Assembly: GCF_023016085.1 (NCBI RefSeq)
Contig: NZ_JALKBF010000001.1
Span: 2,356,001 to 2,420,000 of the forward strand
Reading direction: 5' to 3'
DNA length: 64,000 bases
Source: Aliiroseovarius sp. F47248L
GTDB lineage: Bacteria; Pseudomonadota; Alphaproteobacteria; Rhodobacterales; Rhodobacteraceae
A program made the translations under genes and the position numbers. Shown piece after piece: positions 17,301-27,326 of the stretch (within the stretch, counting starts at the first letter, position 1; every line of letters starts with the position of its first letter). The notes below the pieces were generated by a model. That model was given only the letters and a program-made list of their open reading frames with translations, had not been told where the DNA came from and did not search any database.

Positions 17301-19193
17301 ATGAAGCCAATCCAAACACGCGCCATCGCTCCCATATCCAATACCCGTATGCAGGCATTCTGGGGTTTGCTGATTGGGTTAGTGCTGTTGCTTTCGCCAC
17401 TGCTTGCGCAGGCCGAAACGACTGTTAAATCCCATGCTTACTCATACTTCGGCACCCCGAAATATGGGCCGGACTTTCCCCATCTGGATTATGTGAACCC
17501 TGACGCACCAAAGGGCGGTGAAATAATCATATCGTCCGAGAACGGTACGTTTGACAGCTTCAACCCCTTCGCGCGCAAAGGCGTGCCGGGTGCGCTTGCC
17601 TCCAGCAACATTGAACGGCTGATGACCGGCACCGCGGACGAGATCGGCACTTCTTACGGGTTGCTGGCCGAAAACCTTGAGTATCCCGAAGACGAAAGCT
17701 GGGTAATCTTCACATTGCGGCCTGAGGCTCGATTTGCTGATGGCACCCCAGTAACCGCCGAGGATGTAGTGTTCACCCACGATCTGTTCATGGAGCAAGG
17801 GCTGGTGAGCTTCCGTGAAGGTGTCAGCCGGATCATCGCCAGTGTCGAAGCCCTTGATGCACACCGCGTCAAATTCACCTTTCATCCCGACAGCTCAGTC
17901 CGTGATCGCATCGGGCAGGCCGGAGCAACTCCGGTATTGTCGAAAGCGTGGTTTGAAAAGACCGGCGCGCGTCTGGATGAAAGCCGTCTTGAACAAGCCA
18001 TGGCCACAGGCCCCTATGCGCTCGACAGCTATCAGATCAACCAGCGCATCGTTTACAAACGCAACCCGGACTATTGGGGGGCGGACCTGCCGATCAACAA
18101 GGGGCGCTGGAACTTTGATACGATCCGGATCGAATACTTCGCCGACAGCAACGCCGCGATGGAGGGCTTTTCTTCCGGCAGCTACACATTCCGCGTCGAA
18201 AACAGCTCGAAAGAATGGGCAACGTCTTATGACTTTCCGGCGGTGAAGTCCGGCCATGTCATCAAGGCCGAATTGGATGACGGCAATCAAGCCTCGGGTC
18301 AGGGGTTTGTCTTCAACTTACGTCGAGAGAAGTTTCAGGACATTCGCGTGCGCGAAGCACTTGGCCTGATGTTCAACTTCACATGGTCGAACGAGGCGCT
18401 TTTTTATGGCCTTTACGAGCGGGTGAACAGCTTCGCAGAAAACTCGTATCTGGAAGCTACGGGCTTACCCTCGCTCGAAGAATTGGCCTTGCTGGAGCCG
18501 CTGGGTGACAAGCTGCCAGAAGGAGCATTGGGCGAAGCCATCATGGCACCAACATCTGGCGACAAGCAGTTTGACCGACGCAATGCCCGCGAAGCGTCGC
18601 GGTTGCTTGAAGATGCAGGCTGGACGGTTGGCAATGACGGAATGCGCCGTGATGCTGCAGGAAAAACGCTGAAGGTCGAGTTTCTGACCTTCTCTCCTAC
18701 TTTCGACCGGGTGATCACGCCCTATGTTGAAAACCTGCGCAAGATCGGTGTCGATGCAGTTCTGAACAGGGTGGACACTTCGCAATTTGTCGATCGTCGC
18801 TATGCATTCGACTATGACATTATCACCGATCAACTGGCATTCGGTTCTGAACCCGGCAGCAATCTAGCACAGGCTTTCGGCTCGAAAGATGCTGCCGTTT
18901 CCGTCTTCAACTCGCCCGGCGTTGCTGACCCGGCAGTGGACAGCTTGATTGAGATCATTCGCAATGCCGACACCGAAGAAGAACTGATCACCGCAACAAA
19001 GGCGCTGGATCGGGTCATGCGTGCAATGCGGATTATGGTGCCACAATGGTATAAAAACAAGCACACCGTCGCGTACTACGACCAGTTCGAACATCCCGAC
19101 CCCATGCCCCCTTATGACCTGGGCTATCTGGACTTTTGGTGGTTTAACGCAGAAAAAGCAGAAAAACTGAAGGCAGACGGCGTGCTGCGTTGA
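17301..19193 (+). CDS. yejA: Periplasmic peptide-binding protein of a Yej-type ABC transporter
   Basis: 630 residues. N-terminal signal peptide with a long hydrophobic core (FWGLLIGLVLLLSPLLAQA). The mature protein begins with the YejA-type block FGTPKYGPDFPHLDYVNPDA, then the SBP_bac_5 domain (DGTPVTAEDVVFTHDLF about 150; NPDYWGADLPINKGRWNFD). It binds peptides in the periplasm and delivers them to YejBE. In E. coli this system takes up microcin C and related peptides; the natural substrate here is unknown. A good GGAG ribosome site precedes the ATG. First gene of yejABEF, 44 bp before yejB. Confidence 0.92.
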   Translation: MKPIQTRAIAPISNTRMQAFWGLLIGLVLLLSPLLAQAETTVKSHAYSYFGTPKYGPDFPHLDYVNPDAPKGGEIIISSENGTFDSFNPFARKGVPGALASSNIERLMTGTADEIGTSYGLLAENLEYPEDESWVIFTLRPEARFADGTPVTAEDVVFTHDLFMEQGLVSFREGVSRIIASVEALDAHRVKFTFHPDSSVRDRIGQAGATPVLSKAWFEKTGARLDESRLEQAMATGPYALDSYQINQRIVYKRNPDYWGADLPINKGRWNFDTIRIEYFADSNAAMEGFSSGSYTFRVENSSKEWATSYDFPAVKSGHVIKAELDDGNQASGQGFVFNLRREKFQDIRVREALGLMFNFTWSNEALFYGLYERVNSFAENSYLEATGLPSLEELALLEPLGDKLPEGALGEAIMAPTSGDKQFDRRNAREASRLLEDAGWTVGNDGMRRDAAGKTLKVEFLTFSPTFDRVITPYVENLRKIGVDAVLNRVDTSQFVDRRYAFDYDIITDQLAFGSEPGSNLAQAFGSKDAAVSVFNSPGVADPAVDSLIEIIRNADTEEELITATKALDRVMRAMRIMVPQWYKNKHTVAYYDQFEHPDPMPPYDLGYLDFWWFNAEKAEKLKADGVLR

Positions 19194-19237
19194 CGCGACC
19201 CGCACGACCAAGGCACGAATAAGAGAGCGAGACCCAA

Positions 19238-20317
19238 ATGGGCGCATATATTCTGCGCAGGCTTCTTCTGATTATCCCGACCCTGTTTGGGATCATGGTG
19301 ATCAATTTCACCCTCACCCAGTTTGTCCCGGGTGGCCCCATCGAACAGATCATCGCCCAGATGGAGGGCGAAGGCGACGTGTTTGCCACCATTGCCGGCG
19401 GCGGAGCTGATGCAGGCGGCGGCGGTGGTGATGAACGCTATCTCGGCGCTCGGGGGTTGCCGCCCGAATTCATTGCGGAGCTAGAGATAGAATTTGGCTT
19501 CGACAAGCCACCCGTGGAACGGTTTTTTTCGATGCTCTGGAACTATATTCGGCTGGATTTCGGCGAAAGCTATTTCCGGTCGATTGGCGTCTTCGAATTG
19601 GTTGCAGAAAAGTTGCCGGTGTCAATTACTCTGGGCCTTTGGTCAACCGTAATCGCCTATATCATCTCGATCCCATTGGGTGTGCGCAAAGCCGTGCGCG
19701 ATGGGTCGCGCTTTGACACATGGACATCCGGTGTGATTATCGTGGCCTATGCGATCCCCGGTTTCCTGTTCGCAATTCTTTTGCTGGTTGTATTCGCCGG
19801 AGGGTCTTACTTGCAATGGTTTCCGCTGCGCGGCCTGACCTCGGACAATTGGAGCGAGTTGAGCCTTGGCGGCAAGATCATAGACTACTTCTGGCACATC
19901 ACATTGCCGGTTTTTGCCTCGACCATTGCCAGCTTCGCAACGCTGACCCTTTTGACAAAAAACAGCTTTCTGGACGAGGTTAAAAAACAATATGTCGTCA
20001 CAGCCCGCGCCAAGGGCCTGACTGAACATCGTGTGCTTTATGGCCATGTCTTTCGCAACGCCATGCTGATCGTTATTGCGGGCTTCCCGGCTGTGTTCCT
20101 TGGCGTTTTCTTTGGCGGTTCGGTTATCATTGAAACGCTTTTCTCGCTGGATGGGTTGGGCCGGTTGGGCTTCGAGGCCGCATTGCAACGCGACTACCCC
20201 GTGATTTTCGGAACGCTGTTCGTTTTTGGGTTGATAGGCCTTTTGATCGGCATCTTGTCTGACCTCATGTATGTCTTTGTCGATCCGCGCATCGACTTTG
20301 AAGGGCGCGAGGTCTGA
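19238..20317 (+). CDS. yejB: Yej ABC transporter permease, YejB-like
   Basis: 359 residues. Inner-membrane permease of the DppB/OppB type. The first helix [19 protein letters not shown] and APGGP-like [11 protein letters not shown] are family marks. A Gly-rich insertion ([13 protein letters not shown], about 49-61) precedes GRGLPPE-like sequence and is also known from YejB of other bacteria. Five further hydrophobic segments and the cytoplasmic EAA loop ([20 protein letters not shown]) that contacts the ATPase are present. It ends 2 bp before yejE, so the two are coupled. Confidence 0.93.
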   Translation: MGAYILRRLLLIIPTLFGIMVINFTLTQFVPGGPIEQIIAQMEGEGDVFATIAGGGADAGGGGGDERYLGARGLPPEFIAELEIEFGFDKPPVERFFSMLWNYIRLDFGESYFRSIGVFELVAEKLPVSITLGLWSTVIAYIISIPLGVRKAVRDGSRFDTWTSGVIIVAYAIPGFLFAILLLVVFAGGSYLQWFPLRGLTSDNWSELSLGGKIIDYFWHITLPVFASTIASFATLTLLTKNSFLDEVKKQYVVTARAKGLTEHRVLYGHVFRNAMLIVIAGFPAVFLGVFFGGSVIIETLFSLDGLGRLGFEAALQRDYPVIFGTLFVFGLIGLLIGILSDLMYVFVDPRIDFEGREV

Positions 20318-20319
20318 CC

Positions 20320-21426
20320 ATGGCGCTGTCTCCCCTCAATCAACGTCGCTGGCGCAACTTCCGCCGAAATGGCCGCGCCTTCTGGTCGCTGATCCTGTTT
20401 TGCATCCTGTTCGGCTTGTCGCTGATGGCCGAGTTTCTCGCCAACGACAAACCAATCTTGGTCAGTTATCAGGGTGAACTGTATGCCCCGATTTTCAAGT
20501 TTTATCCCGAAACAACATTTGGCGGCGATTTTAAAACCGAAGCCAACTATGACGATATCGAAGTGCGATGTCTGATCCGGTCGGGAGGGCTTGAAGCCTG
20601 CTGGGACGACCCGGAAAACGTGATCGCACAGTCCGAAACTGGTGTGGTTAACGGGACCGAGATCGACAAGGGATGGCTGCTTTGGCCGCCCATCCCTTAC
20701 AGCTTCACCACCATCGTGGACACGGGTGGCGCGGTGCCTTCACCACCCACCAGCCAAAATATTTTGGGTACTGACGACACGTCACGTGATGTGGCGGCAC
20801 GGGTGATCTATGGCTTCCGGCTGTCGGTGTTCTTTACCATCATCGTTACTGTCCTGACGTCGCTGATCGGGATCGCAGCGGGCGCAATCCAAGGTTATTT
20901 TGGTGGCTGGGTTGACCTTGTGTTCCAACGCATTTTGGAAATCTGGAGTTCGACCCCATCTCTCTATGTGATCATCATCCTGTTTGCGATTCTAGGGCGA
21001 AGTTTCTGGCTTCTGGTCTTTGTGACCGTGCTGTTCGGCTGGCCCGCCCTGGTGGGCGTGGTTCGGGCCGAGTTCCTGCGTGCCCGCAACTTTGAATATG
21101 TCCGCGCGGCAAAGGCGCTGGGTGTCGCAAATCGTGTGATCATGTTCCGCCATGTGCTGCCCAACGCAATGGTCGCCACACTGACCATGCTGCCCTTCAT
21201 CATCACCGGCACGATCTCGACCCTTGCCACGCTGGACTTCCTTGGCTTCGGCCTCCCCTCGTCCGCGCCGTCGCTGGGCGAGTTGACGCGCCAGGCCAAG
21301 GCCAACCTGCAAGCGCCGTGGTTGGGCTTTACCGCCTTCCTGACCTTCTCGATCCTGCTGTCGCTGCTCGTCTTCATCTTTGAAGGCGTGCGTGACGCGT
21401 TTGACCCGCGAAAGACCTTCCAATGA
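20320..21426 (+). CDS. yejE: Yej ABC transporter permease, YejE-like
   Basis: 368 residues. Second permease of the peptide importer. The N-terminus SPLNQRRWRNFRRNGRAFWS leads into the first membrane helix. A periplasmic region with two Cys (CLIRSGGLEACW) follows, then LGTDDTSRDVAARVIYGFR, a hallmark of DppC/OppC-type permeases. The EAA loop is AAKALGVANRVIMFRHVLPN. Its TGA overlaps the yejF ATG (ATGA). Confidence 0.94.
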   Translation: MALSPLNQRRWRNFRRNGRAFWSLILFCILFGLSLMAEFLANDKPILVSYQGELYAPIFKFYPETTFGGDFKTEANYDDIEVRCLIRSGGLEACWDDPENVIAQSETGVVNGTEIDKGWLLWPPIPYSFTTIVDTGGAVPSPPTSQNILGTDDTSRDVAARVIYGFRLSVFFTIIVTVLTSLIGIAAGAIQGYFGGWVDLVFQRILEIWSSTPSLYVIIILFAILGRSFWLLVFVTVLFGWPALVGVVRAEFLRARNFEYVRAAKALGVANRVIMFRHVLPNAMVATLTMLPFIITGTISTLATLDFLGFGLPSSAPSLGELTRQAKANLQAPWLGFTAFLTFSILLSLLVFIFEGVRDAFDPRKTFQ

Positions 21427-23030
21427 GCGTTCTTCACGTCAAAGACCTGCATGTCGGCTTCCGTCAGGATGGCCAGCTTCACCCCGCAGTGCGCGGCGTG
21501 AGTTTCGAGGTTGGCAAAGGCGAAACCGTTGCCATCGTAGGCGAAAGTGGGTCCGGCAAATCCGTCACTGCCCTGTCCACAGTTTCGCTGCTGCCGGACA
21601 GTGCGCAGATCAGCGGGTCGATCACCTATGACGGACGCGAGTTGATTGGCGCGTCACCGTCCGAATTGCGTGACGTGCGCGGCAATGACATCAGCTTCAT
21701 CTTTCAGGAGCCAATGACGTCGCTGAACCCGTTACACACAATTGAGAAGCAGTTGACCGAGTCAATTGAACTGCATCAGGGGCTGAAAGGCGATGCCGTT
21801 CGCGCCCGCATTCTTGAGCTTCTAAACAAAGTGGGCATACGCGATGCTGAAACGCGGCTGGCGCATTACCCGCACCAACTGTCGGGCGGACAGAGGCAAC
21901 GTGTGATGATTGCAATGGCTTTGGCCAACGGACCAGAGCTTCTGATCGCGGACGAGCCGACCACGGCGCTGGACGTAACCATTCAGGCCCAGATCCTCGA
22001 CTTGCTGGCCGAATTGAAAGACATCGAAGGGATGAGCCTTCTGTTCATCACCCATGACCTTGGCATCGTGCGCAAGATTGCAGATCGGGTCTGTGTGATG
22101 AAAGATGGCATCATTGTCGAGGAAGGTCCGACAGCCGACCTGTTCGCCAATCCCTGCCACGAATACACGCGAATACTGATCAATGCGGAAGCCCAAGGTC
22201 GCCCCGACCCCGTTTGCGATGACGCACCCGAGATCGCCGCGACCCAAGACCTACGCATCTGGTTCCCGATCCAACGCGGATTGTTGCGTCGCACGGTTGG
22301 GCATGTGAAGGCAGTGAACGCCGCCAGCTTCACCGTGCGGGCGGGTGAAACCGTTGGGATCGTCGGCGAAAGCGGGTCCGGAAAGACAACGCTGGCGCTG
22401 GCGGTGATGCGGCTGATCAGTTCGGACGGGCCAGTGGTGTTTCTGGGCGAAGATATTCAAGGACGTAAATCGCGCCAGTTGCAGCCGCTACGTCGCGACA
22501 TGCAGATCGTATTCCAAGACCCTTATGGCTCGCTTTCACCGCGAATGACGGCAGAAGAAATCATTGCCGAAGGGTTGTCAGTTCACGGGCTGGAACCCGG
22601 CCGCGATCGTCGGGAAATGGTCGCGGAGATCATGGAGGAGGTCGGGCTCGACCCCGCCACGATGGATCGTTACCCGCACGAGTTTTCCGGTGGTCAACGT
22701 CAGCGTATCGCGATTGCGCGGGCGATGATCCTACGGCCCAAGCTGGTGGTTCTCGATGAACCTACGTCTGCGCTGGATATGACAGTTCAGGTCCAGATTG
22801 TCGATCTGCTACGCGAGCTGCAAAAAAAGCATGGGCTGGCTTATCTGTTCATCTCACATGATTTGAGGGTGGTACGCGCGCTTGCGCACAAGGTTCTGGT
22901 TATGCGCGCGGGTGATGTGGTGGAAAGCGGCCCCGCAGATCAAATCTTCGACGCCCCGCAAACAGATTACACCCGCGCCCTGATGGCCGCAGCCTTCGAT
23001 ATCGAAGCCGTGCAAGGTGTGTCGGACTAG
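21423..23030 (+). CDS. yejF: Yej ABC transporter ATP-binding protein, two fused ATPase domains
   Basis: 535 residues with two complete ABC ATPase units. First: Walker [10 protein letters not shown] (about 39), signature LSGGQRQRV, Walker [13 protein letters not shown]. Second: Walker [12 protein letters not shown] (about 315), signature FSGGQRQRI, Walker [13 protein letters not shown]. Each is followed by the oligopeptide-transporter C-terminal extension. Both sites look catalytically intact. The start overlaps yejE by 4 bp. It powers import by YejABE and ends the operon; the next gene faces it. Confidence 0.95.
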   Translation: MSVLHVKDLHVGFRQDGQLHPAVRGVSFEVGKGETVAIVGESGSGKSVTALSTVSLLPDSAQISGSITYDGRELIGASPSELRDVRGNDISFIFQEPMTSLNPLHTIEKQLTESIELHQGLKGDAVRARILELLNKVGIRDAETRLAHYPHQLSGGQRQRVMIAMALANGPELLIADEPTTALDVTIQAQILDLLAELKDIEGMSLLFITHDLGIVRKIADRVCVMKDGIIVEEGPTADLFANPCHEYTRILINAEAQGRPDPVCDDAPEIAATQDLRIWFPIQRGLLRRTVGHVKAVNAASFTVRAGETVGIVGESGSGKTTLALAVMRLISSDGPVVFLGEDIQGRKSRQLQPLRRDMQIVFQDPYGSLSPRMTAEEIIAEGLSVHGLEPGRDRREMVAEIMEEVGLDPATMDRYPHEFSGGQRQRIAIARAMILRPKLVVLDEPTSALDMTVQVQIVDLLRELQKKHGLAYLFISHDLRVVRALAHKVLVMRAGDVVESGPADQIFDAPQTDYTRALMAAAFDIEAVQGVSD

Positions 23031-23045
23031 CGCAAACGTCGCAGC

Positions 23046-24644
23046 TCAGGACGGCCCCAGCACCTTGCAACGCGTATTGCGAGCGTTCAATCGACGACAA
23101 GCCAGATCAGCCTGGGCCTCGGACATGCCCACGAAATTAGCGTGCCAACCATTGGACCGGCGCACCACTTTGCGCAGGGCTTCGTCCAACGTGTCGATCT
23201 CTTTCAACGCGGTTTTCAACAACGTGCGTTCGGCCTGATAGCGTGATCCAAGAACACCCACATTGATCGCCCAATGGCGACCGCCAGAGGTCGACATCCG
23301 GGTAACAACTTCTGGTTCGGCAGTCGTGTTGGTCTGTGGTTGCAGCGAAGTCAGGACAATCGCTGCAGGGCGTGCAGGCGGTGCCGCAACCGTTACAGGT
23401 GCGACAACAGAGGCCGGTTGCACGGCTTCAGGCGCGGCTGTCGCCGTGATCACAGGTTGCGTGGTTTCAGGCTTGGCGAGCGGAGCAGTTGCCACTGGCG
23501 CGGACGCTACAACGATCTCGGCAACCGGTTCGGCTGTTTTGGCTGGTTGTTCAGATGCAACCTCTGCCACCACCGACGATTCTTCCACCGGCTCTGCGAT
23601 CGCGGTCACAACGGCATCTTTGATGCTTTCGGTCAGGGCTGCAAGTTGGGCTTGTGCTGCCGGGTCCTGAGTGATCGGGCGCGGCGTGGGACGCGGGCTA
23701 AGCTTAACCGCCCCGACCAAACGAATGGTTTTGCCAGCTGCGCCCGGTTCGGCGGGCTCTGGATCCACATTGGCATAAACGGGAAGGGACGGCTTGCGTG
23801 TCGGCGCACGGCTTGGCGCGCGGCGGAAACCAAGATCCATCAGTTCGGCAACTTTCGCGTTACGTGACGCGGTGGACCGCCCCCCAAACACCGTTGTGAT
23901 TATGCGCTCGGACCCACGTTCAGCGGATGCAACAAGGTTGAACCCCGCGGCACGGGTATATCCGGTTTTAATCCCGTCAGCACCTTTGTAGCTGCCAAGA
24001 AAACGGCGGTTGGTATTGGAAACAGCCCGCATCCCCGCATCCGTGGTGATGCGTGAAAACAGGTTGTAGTACTGCGGGTGGTCGAAGAACAGGTGACGAC
24101 CCAGGTTGGTCATATCCCGTGCGGTTGACAGGTGCCCGTTCTCGGTCAAACCATGCGCGTTTTTGAAATGCGTCCGCGTCATGCCCAGCGCTTTTGCTGT
24201 CCGGTTCATCCGGCGGGCAAATGCCGCTTCGGATCCCGAAATCGCGATACCAATAGCAGTGGCTGCATCATTGGCCGATTTCACCGCAGCCGCGCGGATC
24301 AAATACCGGAACTTGATTTTCTGTCCTGTGCGCAGGCCCAGCTTTGAAGGCGGCTCTGCCGACGCCTTACTGGTTATTGTCACCACCGTATCTGGAGAAA
24401 TTTCACCGCGTTTGATTGCTTCGAATGCAATGTAAAGCGTCATCATCTTGGTCAGGGATGCGGGATGAAGCCGCGTGTCTGCGTTGCGCGAATGAAGTAC
24501 CTCGCCAGTGCGCGCATCTATCACCATCGCCGCATAGGGCGCGGCTTGCGCACGGCTTGGCACAATTTGCACGGCACAGATTATCACTGCAAGAAACAGC
24601 CCAAAACGGGCCCACTGCCACGGACGTAAATGCACGTCGTCCAC
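23046..24644 (-). CDS. D-alanyl-D-alanine carboxypeptidase with SPOR domain (DacF type)
   Basis: 532 residues. Penicillin-binding protein of the S11 family that trims the terminal D-Ala from peptidoglycan stem peptides. The signal peptide spans about residues 12-34 (FGLFLAVIICAVQIV). Active-site motifs are SLTK (Ser63, Lys66), SAN (about 123) and KTG (GIKTGYTRAAG, about 220). A long Ala/Val/Pro/Thr-rich linker (about 300-450) links to a C-terminal SPOR domain (about 455-530) that would bind denuded glycans at the septum. The fusion suggests action at the division site. It converges with yejF across a 15-bp gap. Confidence 0.92.
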   Translation of the reverse strand: MDDVHLRPWQWARFGLFLAVIICAVQIVPSRAQAAPYAAMVIDARTGEVLHSRNADTRLHPASLTKMMTLYIAFEAIKRGEISPDTVVTITSKASAEPPSKLGLRTGQKIKFRYLIRAAAVKSANDAATAIGIAISGSEAAFARRMNRTAKALGMTRTHFKNAHGLTENGHLSTARDMTNLGRHLFFDHPQYYNLFSRITTDAGMRAVSNTNRRFLGSYKGADGIKTGYTRAAGFNLVASAERGSERIITTVFGGRSTASRNAKVAELMDLGFRRAPSRAPTRKPSLPVYANVDPEPAEPGAAGKTIRLVGAVKLSPRPTPRPITQDPAAQAQLAALTESIKDAVVTAIAEPVEESSVVAEVASEQPAKTAEPVAEIVVASAPVATAPLAKPETTQPVITATAAPEAVQPASVVAPVTVAAPPARPAAIVLTSLQPQTNTTAEPEVVTRMSTSGGRHWAINVGVLGSRYQAERTLLKTALKEIDTLDEALRKVVRRSNGWHANFVGMSEAQADLACRRLNARNTRCKVLGPS

Positions 24645-25037
24645 CTTTTCTGCCTCAATCGCCTAGATCTTTTTGTCCGGCTGATTTGTTTTTTTCAGCG
24701 TAACACGAAGAATGCGCTCGAGAAAACACCTTATTTTCAATACGCTAATTCGTGGCTGATGGGACACGAACCGCAGATATTGTAGCAAAAACCAAAATCA
24801 TGCCTATATCTGGGATCAAGCGACCCATTTCGAACCAGATCGCTTTCAAATATTTTCTTACAACGCAACGTTGTGTCATCACTCACATTCAGCGTCGAAA
24901 CCAATTGTTGTGACTTTGCCGTCCATTTTGTATGTGGCTTTATCAAGACACAGCGCCTTGCCCCTTTTCTTTGGCGGCGGTGACAATATATTCTGAGTGC
25001 CAAGCGGCCCAATCATAGCAATCGGAGCAAAGCCCAA
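24645..25037 (+). other. 393-bp intergenic region between the carboxypeptidase and clpS genes
   Basis: A/T-richer than its surroundings and divergent, so it must hold promoters for both neighbours. The best clpS promoter candidate is TTGCCG (24916-24921), 17 bp, TTTATC (24939-24944). A reading frame on the minus strand (24737-25012) has no ribosome site or recognisable sequence and I do not call it a gene. No RNA gene was recognised. Confidence 0.4.
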
Positions 25038-25379
25038 ATGGCCAAACTGCCCTTCATCATGTCTCAAGGCGATGACGCCGATGACGGCGATGCAGGCCTT
25101 GCGGTGGTCACGAAGCCGAAGACCAAGCGGCCTCCCATGTATAAGGTTTTGATTCTGAATGACGACTTCACACCGATGGAGTTTGTCGTCATGATCCTTG
25201 AACGGTTCTTCGGGATGAACCACGCACAGGCGTTTGAGCTGATGTTGACCGTGCACAAGAAAGGGCTGGCAGTGGTCGGTGTCTTTTCGCACGAGGTTGC
25301 CGAAACCAAAGTGACACAAGTGATGCATTTGGCCCGCGAGCATCAGCACCCGCTGCAATGCACCATGGAAAAGGAGTAG
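25038..25379 (+). CDS. clpS: ATP-dependent Clp protease adaptor
   Basis: 113 residues. Binds N-degron proteins and hands them to ClpAP. The core carries [20 protein letters not shown] (about 35-54) with the Asn-Asp-Asp pocket residues, and [10 protein letters not shown] with the conserved Glu. The first 25 residues are acidic and probably disordered, as usual for the ClpA-engaging tail. An internal ATG (MSQGDD) is an alternative start. clpA, which often follows in other groups, is not next; a methyltransferase gene begins 20 bp downstream. Confidence 0.95.
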   Translation: MAKLPFIMSQGDDADDGDAGLAVVTKPKTKRPPMYKVLILNDDFTPMEFVVMILERFFGMNHAQAFELMLTVHKKGLAVVGVFSHEVAETKVTQVMHLAREHQHPLQCTMEKE

Positions 25380-25399
25380 CCGCAACAGCGGTGACCGCC

Positions 25400-26389
25400 A
25401 TGTTTCACACTAGATTGTCCTTAGCCTTGCGCGATGGCGCAGTGTCGCTACCGCAGGATGGCCGGCTTTTGGTCATCGGTCCCAGTGCACAACATGATCT
25501 GTCGGCTCTGCCCACGGACCGCGTAACCATCTATAGCCGTATCTTCCACGAACATGCCCACTGGACCTCTCGGGGGTATGACACAGTTTCGACATTGCCT
25601 GACATAGGGTTTGCCGCCGCACTCGTCTGTGCCCCGCGATCAAAACCCTTGGCTCAGGCCTGGGTCGCCGCAGCAACGAAAGCAACTGATGGTGGGCAGG
25701 TTTTGCTGGACGGACAAAAGACCGACGGTATCGACAGCCTGCTGAAAACAATCAGGAAAAAGGCGGACCTGCTTGGGACGCTGTCCAAGGCACATGGCAA
25801 ACTGGTCTGGTTTGACAAAGCCGACGTTGCCGATTGGGCCACCACCGACACGCAGCTTGATGGCGGCTTCACCACCCGCCCCGGCGTATTTTCGGCCGAC
25901 GGGATCGACAAGGGGTCAGCAGTGTTGGCCGCGGCAATGCCTGATGACATCGACGGCCGAGTGGCCGATCTGGGCGCGGGCTGGGGTTTTCTGTCGCAGC
26001 ATATTCTTCAGCGGTCGGGCGTCACGTCGCTGGACCTGATCGAGGCCGATTTGGTCGCGCTGGACTGCGCCAAGCTGAACATTGACGATGCCCGCGCCAA
26101 TTTCGTCTGGGGCGATGCAACGCAGTTTCGGCCGCCCCAACTATATGATGTTGTCATCTCGAACCCGCCGTTTCACACCGGGCGCGCCGGCAACCCCGAA
26201 CTTGGGCGGGCCTTCATTCGTGCCGCCGCCGCGATGCTTGCCCCTTCAGGGCGTTTCGTCATGGTTGCCAATCGCCACCTGCCCTACGAAGACACTTTGG
26301 CGGAACAATTCAACGTTGTCGAAGATCTGGACGGCACGCCGGGCTTCAAGCTTCTCAGCGGCGTAAAGCCCCGTCGCACACGGCGCTAA
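25400..26389 (+). CDS. Class I SAM methyltransferase, RsmC/RlmG type
   Basis: 329 residues. The C-terminal half has the MTS domain: SAM site VADLGAGWGFLSQ (about 194-206), acidic ribose contact DLIEAD, and catalytic NPPFHTG (about 254-260) typical of N2-guanine methyltransferases of rRNA (RsmC, 16S m2G1207; RlmG, 23S m2G1835). The N-terminal half is a degenerate copy of the fold, as in RsmC. The ATG at 25400 is preferred because the longer frame would overlap clpS. Which rRNA base is modified cannot be read from the sequence. Confidence 0.88.
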   Translation: MFHTRLSLALRDGAVSLPQDGRLLVIGPSAQHDLSALPTDRVTIYSRIFHEHAHWTSRGYDTVSTLPDIGFAAALVCAPRSKPLAQAWVAAATKATDGGQVLLDGQKTDGIDSLLKTIRKKADLLGTLSKAHGKLVWFDKADVADWATTDTQLDGGFTTRPGVFSADGIDKGSAVLAAAMPDDIDGRVADLGAGWGFLSQHILQRSGVTSLDLIEADLVALDCAKLNIDDARANFVWGDATQFRPPQLYDVVISNPPFHTGRAGNPELGRAFIRAAAAMLAPSGRFVMVANRHLPYEDTLAEQFNVVEDLDGTPGFKLLSGVKPRRTRR

Positions 26390-26424
26390 GATCAGCTACG
26401 CTCATCGGGAATCAGGAGGCACAC

Positions 26425-27252
26425 ATGTCCTTTTCCATCGCTGGCAAGACTGCCATCATCACAGGTGCCGCCAATGGCATCGGCTTGTCGATCGCTCGCC
26501 ATTTTGCCGACAATGGTGCGAATGTCATCTGCGCTGATATCGACGAGGCGCGCTTGCTGGATGAGTGGGGACCGAATCCCGACAACGATACAGACGAACC
26601 GTCAAACACTCGCACCTTTGCGGGCGATCTGCGCGAAAAGCTGACCATCGCCAACCTTCTATCCGCCACCATCGACGCGTTCGAGCGGGTCGACATTTTG
26701 GTGAACGCCTCGCGGCAGGTCATGCTGACCGATCCACTGGACGCTGATAATAAAGCCGTGCAGATCTTGTTGGATCAGAACCTCATGACCAGCTTGCGGC
26801 TGAGCCAATTGGTCGCCAAGCGGATGATACAACAAGGCGAAGAACTGGGGGACGACGACCAGAACTCTCCCCTAGGTGCCATTGTTAACTTATCCTCCAT
26901 CGCTGCCAGCCGCACCCAGCCTGGTCTGATGGCCTATTCGATCGCCAGCGCCGCGCTGGATCAGATGACCCGTTCACTTGCGGTCGCGCTGGCCGCAAAC
27001 CGCATTCGCGTGAACGCTGTCGCCTTCGGGTCAGTGATGAGCGCCAGTTTGCGCGACACGATTCGCGAAGCCGGTGAGACCCGCGAAGATATTCTTGAAG
27101 GTACACCGCTGGGTCGTATCGCATCGGCCAACGAAGTGGCGGAAGCGGTGCAGTTCCTGTCATCGGAAGGGGCCGGTTTCATGACCGGACATATCCTGAC
27201 CGTAGATGGCGGGCGCAGTCTTCTGGATGCTGTCGGTAATCCAGCACACTGA
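26425..27252 (+). CDS. SDR-family protein with substituted catalytic lysine
   Basis: 275 residues. Rossmann fold with the cofactor motif TGAANGIG (about 13-20) and acidic ICADID, so an NAD(H) preference is possible. The catalytic Ser is present in NLSSIAAS, and Tyr in AYSIASAALDQM, but the YxxxK lysine is replaced by serine (Y-S-I-A-S). The NNAG motif reads VNAS. Classical dehydrogenase activity is therefore doubtful; a binding, structural or altered-chemistry role is possible. Strong ribosome site (AGGAGG). It stands 35 bp after the methyltransferase gene and 74 bp before hemF. Confidence 0.85.
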   Translation: MSFSIAGKTAIITGAANGIGLSIARHFADNGANVICADIDEARLLDEWGPNPDNDTDEPSNTRTFAGDLREKLTIANLLSATIDAFERVDILVNASRQVMLTDPLDADNKAVQILLDQNLMTSLRLSQLVAKRMIQQGEELGDDDQNSPLGAIVNLSSIAASRTQPGLMAYSIASAALDQMTRSLAVALAANRIRVNAVAFGSVMSASLRDTIREAGETREDILEGTPLGRIASANEVAEAVQFLSSEGAGFMTGHILTVDGGRSLLDAVGNPAH

Positions 27253-27326
27253 CCACTTTCCTGACAACTTAACCTTATCGTTTACGACATCAGAACTGTG
27301 CAGACCTGCACCTGAAGGAGAGCATT

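Noticed and set aside
19382..19422. Gly-rich stretch in yejB as a novel insertion
   Set aside because: YejB of enterobacteria has a comparable Gly-rich insertion at the same place.
24737..25012. Minus-strand 91-residue frame in the carboxypeptidase/clpS gap
   Set aside because: Cysteine- and arginine-rich random-looking sequence, no ribosome site, lies in a promoter region.
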